64,000 bases of DNA from HT1-32 sp040219025 (GTDB lineage Bacteria; Pseudomonadota; Alphaproteobacteria; Rhodospirillales; HT1-32): NCBI GenBank assembly GCA_040219025.1, contig JAVJTE010000007.1, positions 1 through 64,000 of the forward strand, in the 5' to 3' direction. Shown here one piece after another: positions 59,206 to 64,000 of this stretch. Each line of letters begins with the position of its first letter. Within the stretch, counting starts at the first letter, position 1. The position numbers and the translations under genes are program-made. The notes under the pieces were generated by a model, which worked only from the letters and a program-made list of their open reading frames with translations, was not told where the DNA came from and made no database searches.

Positions 59206-60189
59206 ATGAAACTTACACATCTGATTCTTGCATCAGCCAGCGTGATAGCACTTACCGTTGCACCGGCTGCTGCCCAGGAAAAGAAGCACGCCATCGCCAC
59301 CTTCATTTCCGGTGGACCGAGCGGCACATGGTTCCCGACCGCAACGGCAATCTCCGAGATGGTCAACAAGCATTATGAAGGCCAGCCGGTCAGCACGATC
59401 CCCGGCAAGGGTGCCATCGGCAACCCGCTCGCCGTCGGCAGCGGCAAGGCTGATTTCGGTTTGTCCTACGGCCCGTTCCTGCGTGCCATCTATGACGGCA
59501 ACAATCCGGTCATGCCGAAGGAAGGCATGAAGAACCTGCGCACCATTGCCAACGTTGTTGCCAATACCGTGCAGATCTCGATGGCCGGCGATGTGCCGAA
59601 AGACATCTTCTCCCAGGTCAAGAACGGCGCGAAAGTCCGCATCGGCGTCGGTGCCAAGGGCTCGTCAAACCTGTTCGGTATCGAGCGGATCATGGAAATG
59701 CACGGTACCGACTTCAAGGGTATCGAAGCCGCCGGCGGCACCGTGATGGAAGGTGCCCAGGAAGGTCTGCTTGATGCCTATATGAACCGCCAGATCGACA
59801 TCTACACCAACACGGTTGGTCTGCTTGCCAGTGACCTGCAGCAGGCAACGGCAGCACGTGATTCCTATCTTTTCGATATGCCGGACGACATCCGCGACCG
59901 CATGGTCAAGGACTGGGGCTACACCAAGTTCGACATCCCGGCAGGTACCTATACCGGCCAGGACAAGCCGATCCGCGCACTGAACCTGCCGACGACAATT
60001 TTCACCTCGGCTGAAATGGATGATGAAATCGTCTATCTGATGGTGAAGGATATGGCTGAAAATCAGGACCGCCTGATTTCCGCATACAGCGGCTTCAAGA
60101 CCTGGAAGCCGGAAGACATGCCGGACAGCCACCCGATCCCGACGCATCCCGGTGCGGTTAAGTACTACAAAGAACGCGGCTGGATGTAA
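59206..60189 (+). CDS. TRAP transporter solute-binding protein, TAXI family
   Basis: ATG 59206 follows AGAGGGAGATCAAGC. The 327-residue protein has a signal peptide (MKLTHLILASASVIALTV, AAAQ cleavage) and the TAXI pattern: FISGGPSGTWFPTATAISEM and GKGAIGNPLAVGSGKADFGL. TAXI proteins bind dicarboxylates, amino acids or other small anions for a TRAP permease. A terminator-like hairpin separates it from the permease gene (60282). Confidence 0.92.
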   Translation: MKLTHLILASASVIALTVAPAAAQEKKHAIATFISGGPSGTWFPTATAISEMVNKHYEGQPVSTIPGKGAIGNPLAVGSGKADFGLSYGPFLRAIYDGNNPVMPKEGMKNLRTIANVVANTVQISMAGDVPKDIFSQVKNGAKVRIGVGAKGSSNLFGIERIMEMHGTDFKGIEAAGGTVMEGAQEGLLDAYMNRQIDIYTNTVGLLASDLQQATAARDSYLFDMPDDIRDRMVKDWGYTKFDIPAGTYTGQDKPIRALNLPTTIFTSAEMDDEIVYLMVKDMAENQDRLISAYSGFKTWKPEDMPDSHPIPTHPGAVKYYKERGWM

Positions 60190-60217
60190 TAAGCTGTTAT
60201 CCAGCTGACTGACCATA

Positions 60218-60256
60218 GTGGCAGCGTGCGGATCAACCGTCCGCTGCCACTCCTTT
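60218..60256 (+). terminator. Hairpin with T-run between TAXI and TRAP permease genes
   Basis: GTGGCAGCG (60218-60226) pairs with CGCTGCCAC (60242-60250), followed by a T-rich TCCTTTTTCT. An inner stem (GCGGA with TCCGC) can also form. It would end most transcripts after the binding-protein gene and lower permease expression. Confidence 0.75.
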
Positions 60257-60281
60257 TTCTGCGCAATGGATCGGGCCTGCC

Positions 60282-62258
60282 ATGACCACCAGGACATCTG
60301 CTGACGACCTCAACCTCACAGCAAAGCTTGATGTCACGGAGGTATCCCTCACCGAATTCGAGGAACGGCTGTTCCCCTCTGAACAGCGTGTCTTCACCGG
60401 CTGGCTGCGGCATTTTGTCCGCGTCGCCTGTGTGGCCCTGACCCTGATCACGCTCTATTTCGCCTTTACCGCGACAATTGGCGAGATTGCGACACGCAGC
60501 CTGCATCTGATGTTCACGGTGCCGCTGACACTGCTGCTATATCCGGCATTCCGCGCAGCCAACCGCCAAAAACCGTCGCTGCTCGACATCGCGCTCGCGG
60601 TAACGGCTCTGGTCTGCTTTGCCTGGTCGTTCTGGTCGCAGGACCGTTTTCTCGACCGCTATGTCGGTTATGACGATGTGGCAATCGGCGACATCATCCT
60701 CGGCATTCTGGCGCTGATCGTCGTCGCCGAGGCCACCCGCCGGACCGTCGGCAGCATCATTGTCGGCCTCAACCTGTTCTTTATCACCTATGCCGTTACC
60801 GGCCCCTACTGGCCCGGTCTGTTCCAGCATCGCGGCGTGCCGCTGAGCGAACTTGTCGAGACCCTGTATATGGATACCAGCGGTCTGTTCAATTTCATCA
60901 CCGGCATCATGGCTACCTTCCTGTTCGCCTTCCTGCTGTTCGGTTCGCTGCTGCGTGCAACCGGCGGTGATGCGGTCTTCACCAATCTGGCGATGGCCAT
61001 TGCCGGGCACCGGCGTGGCGGCCCGGCCAAGGTTGCGGTCATTTCATCAGCACTGATGGGCATGCTTTCCGGATCCTCCATCTCCAACGTGGCGACCACC
61101 GGGGCGATGACCATCCCGCTGATGAAACGTACGGGCTACAAGCCGCATGAAGCCGCCGCGATTGAAGTCGTCGCCTCCGTCGGCGGCGGGCTGACCCCGC
61201 CCCTGATGGGTGCCGGGGCCTTCATCATGGCCAGCCTGACCGGCGAGCCGCTGGGGAAGATTCTCGCCTATTCGATTGCGCCCGCGCTGCTGTACTACGT
61301 CGCCATCTATATCTTCACCGACGTCAAGGCCGCCCAGCGCAACCTGCAGGGCCTGCCCCGGTCGGAACTGCCCCGTATTCGTGATGCCCTGGCGCAGGGC
61401 TGGCACATTCTCGGTGCGGTCGGTCTGCTGATCACCCTGCTGCTGATGGATTTCACACCGTTTTTCTCCGCCGGTGCCTGTGTGGTTGCCACCTTTGCCG
61501 TGGCCATGATGCGCAAATCGACCCGCATCAGCCCGGCGAAAATCGTCGCAACTCTGGAAACCGGCACCCGTGTCGCGCTCAGCATCTCGGCGCTGCTGGC
61601 CAGTGCGGCGATCATCTACGGGGTGACGGTCCAGACCGGGCTGCTGATCAAGATCACCTCCATCCTGCTCGACTTCTCCGGCGGCTCGATGTTCATCGCC
61701 ATCGTGCTGATCGGGCTGATCAGCTACGTCGTCGGCATGGGTATGCCGGTCACCGCGTCTTACGTCATCATCGCGGCACTCGGGGCGACCTTCCTGCAGG
61801 ATCTCGGCATGTCGGCGCTGGCGGCGCATCTGATCATCTTCTGGTTTGCCCAGGATTCGACCATCACGCCGCCGATCTGCATGACCGCCTTTGTCGGGGC
61901 ACGTATTGCCGACGCCAATCCCATGCGAACCGGCTGGGAATGTGTCAAACTTGCCAAGGCGCTCTATATCATTCCGTTCGTCTTCGCCTTCGGCAGCCTG
62001 CTGGATGAAAACATTGCCGAGATCATCTTTGATGTCTTCGCCCTGTTTATCTGCTTCGCCGCCATGCAACTGTCCATCACCGGCTACTGGCGGGCGAAGC
62101 TGAATGCGGCGACCCGGGCCCTGCTGGCCATCGTCTCATGTGTCGCACTTGCCGCCACCGTCGGACCAGCGGTTGACGGCCTTTACTGGATTGCCGGCGC
62201 GGTGGCCGGATCGGTCATTTTCATCTTTTTCAACGCCCGGCCAAAAGCTGTCGCCTGA
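60282..62258 (+). CDS. TRAP transporter fused 4TM/12TM permease
   Basis: The 658-residue protein has about sixteen or more membrane helices: an N-terminal small-subunit-like part and a large subunit (GLFNFITGIMATFLFAFLLF; SALMGMLSGSSISNVATTGA; ASVGGGLTPPLMGAGAFIMA). The fused form is the usual partner of TAXI binding proteins. It moves the bound solute into the cell using an ion gradient. It probably serves the 52299-58949 enzymes. Confidence 0.93.
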   Translation: MTTRTSADDLNLTAKLDVTEVSLTEFEERLFPSEQRVFTGWLRHFVRVACVALTLITLYFAFTATIGEIATRSLHLMFTVPLTLLLYPAFRAANRQKPSLLDIALAVTALVCFAWSFWSQDRFLDRYVGYDDVAIGDIILGILALIVVAEATRRTVGSIIVGLNLFFITYAVTGPYWPGLFQHRGVPLSELVETLYMDTSGLFNFITGIMATFLFAFLLFGSLLRATGGDAVFTNLAMAIAGHRRGGPAKVAVISSALMGMLSGSSISNVATTGAMTIPLMKRTGYKPHEAAAIEVVASVGGGLTPPLMGAGAFIMASLTGEPLGKILAYSIAPALLYYVAIYIFTDVKAAQRNLQGLPRSELPRIRDALAQGWHILGAVGLLITLLLMDFTPFFSAGACVVATFAVAMMRKSTRISPAKIVATLETGTRVALSISALLASAAIIYGVTVQTGLLIKITSILLDFSGGSMFIAIVLIGLISYVVGMGMPVTASYVIIAALGATFLQDLGMSALAAHLIIFWFAQDSTITPPICMTAFVGARIADANPMRTGWECVKLAKALYIIPFVFAFGSLLDENIAEIIFDVFALFICFAAMQLSITGYWRAKLNAATRALLAIVSCVALAATVGPAVDGLYWIAGAVAGSVIFIFFNARPKAVA

Positions 62259-62274
62259 ACCGGGTTCCGGAACC

Positions 62275-62303
62275 ACCGGCCATCCGTGACAGACGGATGG
62301 CCG
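62275..62303 (+). terminator. Hairpin after TRAP permease gene
   Basis: A perfect 12-bp stem (62275-62286 with 62292-62303) and the 5-nt loop GACAG lie 16 bp after the stop. There is no T-run directly after it. It probably marks the end of the TRAP operon. Confidence 0.7.
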
Positions 62304-62364
62304 GAAGAAACCCCGGGGAAAAACTCCCGTCCGTCATCACTGAGTCATCCCCCTGCCATAAAAT

Positions 62365-62411
62365 CGCAATATAAATTGCGTAGAAACTGGTGCATGCAAG
62401 TTTTCTTGCAT
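62365..62411. promoter_or_regulatory. Two inverted repeats upstream of the RpiR gene
   Basis: CGCAAT-ATAA-ATTGCG (62365-62380) and ATGCAAG-TTTT-CTTGCAT (62394-62411) are perfect inverted repeats 29 bp apart, in the 210-bp gap before the RpiR-type gene. They are likely binding sites for this regulator. Confidence 0.6.
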
Positions 62412-62468
62412 CGAAACCGGATCGGGCATAGGCTTCAGAACTGCTCGGTTGCATAGGGGGTATGCGCT

Positions 62469-63368
62469 TTGGGCCTTAAGGATATTGTCGAGGAGTATGC
62501 AGGCAGGCTGACGGATGCGGACCGTCGGCTGCTGGCTGTACTGCTTGTCGATCCGGTCGAGAGCAGCTTTCTTCCTGCACAGACCGTGGCCAAACGCGCC
62601 GGTGTGCATCAAAGTACCGCTGGCCGGCTGGCCCAGAAACTCGGCTTTGACAGCTATCGCACGATGAAGGCCCATCTGCGGAGCGACGTGATCTCCGAAG
62701 TGGATTCCGCCGCCGGCCGCATCCGGGGACGTCTGGACCGCATGGCGCAGGGTTCCATCCTCGACGCGCTTGTCGAGAGCGAGGTCCGTACCCTGATGGC
62801 GCTGCCGAAGCAGATTGACGGCACAACAATGACCGCTGCCGCCGAGGCGCTGCGGGATGCCCGGCGCATTTTCCTGTTTGGGCAAGGCCATGCCTCTTCG
62901 CTGACCAATCTGTTTGCCCGCCGCCTGAATCGCTCCGGCTATGATGCCATCGAACTCCAGCATCTCGACTGGCAGGCATCAGATGTTCTGCTGTCGATGC
63001 GCCGCGAAGATCTGGTTGTTGCCTGCGCGTTCCGCCGTCCCGCCGAGCGGCTGGACCGGCTGCTTGGCTATACCCGTGATGTCGGCGCCCGCTGCATGCT
63101 GATATCCGACCTGTCCGGCCTTTCGGTCCGGCCGAAGCCCGACATCCTGCTTGCTGCCTCCCGCGGTGAAGACCTGGAGTCACAATCCCTTACCGTGCCG
63201 ATGGCGATCTGCAATGCGCTGATCCTCGAATTGTCCCGTTGCGACGACGGTCGATCAATCGAAGCGCTGGAGCGCCTGTCGACACTGGCCCGCCATTTCG
63301 CTGCATCCGGTGAACCGGCTGCGACGAGACCCGCCGATCCGCGCAAAAAGACGGACGACGAACACTGA
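62469..63368 (+). CDS. MurR/RpiR-family transcriptional regulator
   Basis: The 299-residue protein has an N-terminal HTH (residues about 10-80; VAKRAGVHQSTAGRLAQKLG) and a SIS domain (ARRIFLFGQGHASSLTNLFA; DLVVACAFRRPAERLDRLLG). RpiR proteins respond to phosphosugars or related ligands. Its start is TTG 62469, with GGGGG about nine bases upstream; no ATG is available in frame nearby. The next gene, an ABC binding protein, suggests it controls that transporter. Confidence 0.9.
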   Translation: MGLKDIVEEYAGRLTDADRRLLAVLLVDPVESSFLPAQTVAKRAGVHQSTAGRLAQKLGFDSYRTMKAHLRSDVISEVDSAAGRIRGRLDRMAQGSILDALVESEVRTLMALPKQIDGTTMTAAAEALRDARRIFLFGQGHASSLTNLFARRLNRSGYDAIELQHLDWQASDVLLSMRREDLVVACAFRRPAERLDRLLGYTRDVGARCMLISDLSGLSVRPKPDILLAASRGEDLESQSLTVPMAICNALILELSRCDDGRSIEALERLSTLARHFAASGEPAATRPADPRKKTDDEH

Positions 63369-63403
63369 CGCCTCACACTGCCACAAGCAAAACGGAGAGA
63401 ATG

Positions 63404-64000
63404 ATGTTTCGTAACTATCTGAAAACCGGACTGGGAGCTGCGGCACTGACCGCCGCCCTGGCCGTGACAGGGACAGCCCCGCAGGATGCACAGGCTGCTG
63501 ACCGGCCGGCCGTCACTGTTGCCGTGAACAAACTGGCCCGCGGCCTTGATCCCGTCGAACAGACCGGCACCGTGGACACGCGTATCTATTACTCGATCTA
63601 TGACACCCTGATCCGCCGCGATTTCGCCAGCGAATCAAAAGGCGGGGCGGCAAAGCTGGTGCCGGGTCTGGCCACATCCTGGACCCGCACCGCACCGAAC
63701 CGGCTTGAACTTGATCTGCGTCAGGGCGTGACCTGCCATGACGGCAACCCGTTCAATGCGGATGACGTTCTCTCGACCTTCGACGCTGAGCGTCTCTGGG
63801 GACCGAAATCCTATTATGCGACCGGGCGTCAGTATTTCTCGCATCTGACCGGCGTCGAAAAACTGGGTGATTACAAGGTCGCCTTCACGACCGAAGGACC
63901 GGATGCAGCACTTGAGCTTCTGCTCTCCAGCTATACCTCCTTCATCGTCTGTGATGAAGCCTGGAACGCCCATAAGGAAGCCGGTGTCGACCATACGGTC
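63404..64000 (+). CDS. ABC transporter substrate-binding protein, family 5 (N-terminal part)
   Basis: The frame opens at ATG 63404 (or 63401) after AACGGAGAG and remains open to the window end, so 199 residues are visible. A signal peptide (FRNYLKTGLGAAALTAALAV, AQAA cleavage) is followed by the family-5 pattern: VAVNKLARGLDPVEQTGTVD, YYSIYDTLIRRDF, LATSWTRTAPNRLELDLRQG and CHDGNPFNADDVL. The rest of the transporter would lie to the right. It follows the RpiR gene by 35 bp. Confidence 0.88.
   Translation, partial: MFRNYLKTGLGAAALTAALAVTGTAPQDAQAADRPAVTVAVNKLARGLDPVEQTGTVDTRIYYSIYDTLIRRDFASESKGGAAKLVPGLATSWTRTAPNRLELDLRQGVTCHDGNPFNADDVLSTFDAERLWGPKSYYATGRQYFSHLTGVEKLGDYKVAFTTEGPDAALELLLSSYTSFIVCDEAWNAHKEAGVDHTV

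Noticed and set aside
1..64000. tRNA, rRNA, CRISPR array or insertion sequence
   Set aside because: Reading both strands I saw no cloverleaf with CCA-type ends, no regularly spaced direct repeats and no transposase motifs. A tRNAscan or ISfinder search would be more sensitive.

Overview
The window is GC-rich (by eye about 60%), densely coding DNA from what looks like an environmental, probably marine alphaproteobacterium, perhaps a Rhodospirillales relative. The grounds are the many tripartite (TctABC), TRAP-TAXI and peptide-type ABC carriers, family III CoA-transferases, GntR/IclR/RpiR/MarR regulators, the end of an RTX protein, and an alphaproteobacterial-style palindrome (14354-14430). No rRNA, tRNA, CRISPR array or transposase was seen. 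It reads as an accessory catabolic region. Family names rest on motifs and gene order only; no database search was run.

Layout. 1-627: C-terminus of an RTX protein. 649-5104 (-): family III CoA-transferase and TctABC. 5420-8633 (+): ThDP enzyme, NAD(P) dehydrogenase, FCD-GntR regulator. 8716-10247: divergent EamA exporter and MarR regulator. 10259-14332: ADC-like protein, class II aldolase, GatC/AtzG-like small protein with amidase, and an alpha/beta hydrolase whose nucleophile position is His. 14477-17260: an FCD-GntR regulator divergent from a two-gene redox operon, a thioredoxin-fold protein and a UGSC-family selenoprotein. In the selenoprotein an in-frame TGA (17015-17017) is followed by Gly-Ser-Cys and a SECIS-like hairpin, so ordinary gene calling splits it in two. 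17387-17918: ParDE toxin-antitoxin. 17927-32056 (-): about 14 kb of co-directional genes, from a TauD-type dioxygenase through DUF2848, a Dpp/Opp-like ABC transporter, an Old-Yellow-Enzyme-type dehydrogenase, an AhpD-like protein, a GMC oxidoreductase with small partner and an EamA carrier, to a methyltransferase. 32199-41605: HutC-type regulator, SDRs, a second GMC oxidoreductase, acyl-CoA dehydrogenase, amidohydrolase, PaaK-like ligase and a second OYE-type reductase. 41690-45727 (-): second TctABC set and its GntR regulator. 45824-48991: MBL hydrolase, gamma-glutamyltransferase-like protein, GAF protein. 49111-62258: IclR regulator, BKACE enzyme and aminotransferase (-), then a rightward operon of CoA-transferase, SMP-30, DapA-like enzyme, a three-subunit D-hydroxyproline-dehydrogenase/opine-oxidase-like set and an SDR, followed by a TRAP-TAXI carrier. 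62469-64000: RpiR regulator and the start of an ABC binding protein.

How the parts fit. Each block pairs uptake with activating or oxidising enzymes and a local regulator. Repeated operator-like sequences suggest regulons across blocks. An ATGTT-N10-AAC element lies before the TauD operon (32086) and the second OYE gene (41633), with a weaker copy at 11086. A 32-nt element is shared by the promoters of the 52.3-kb operon and the TRAP operon (52224 and 58981). A 13-nt element occurs in inverted copies between the selenoprotein operon and its divergent regulator (15172 and 15259). The most notable item is the UGSC selenoprotein with its CxxC-bearing partner under a dedicated FCD regulator.
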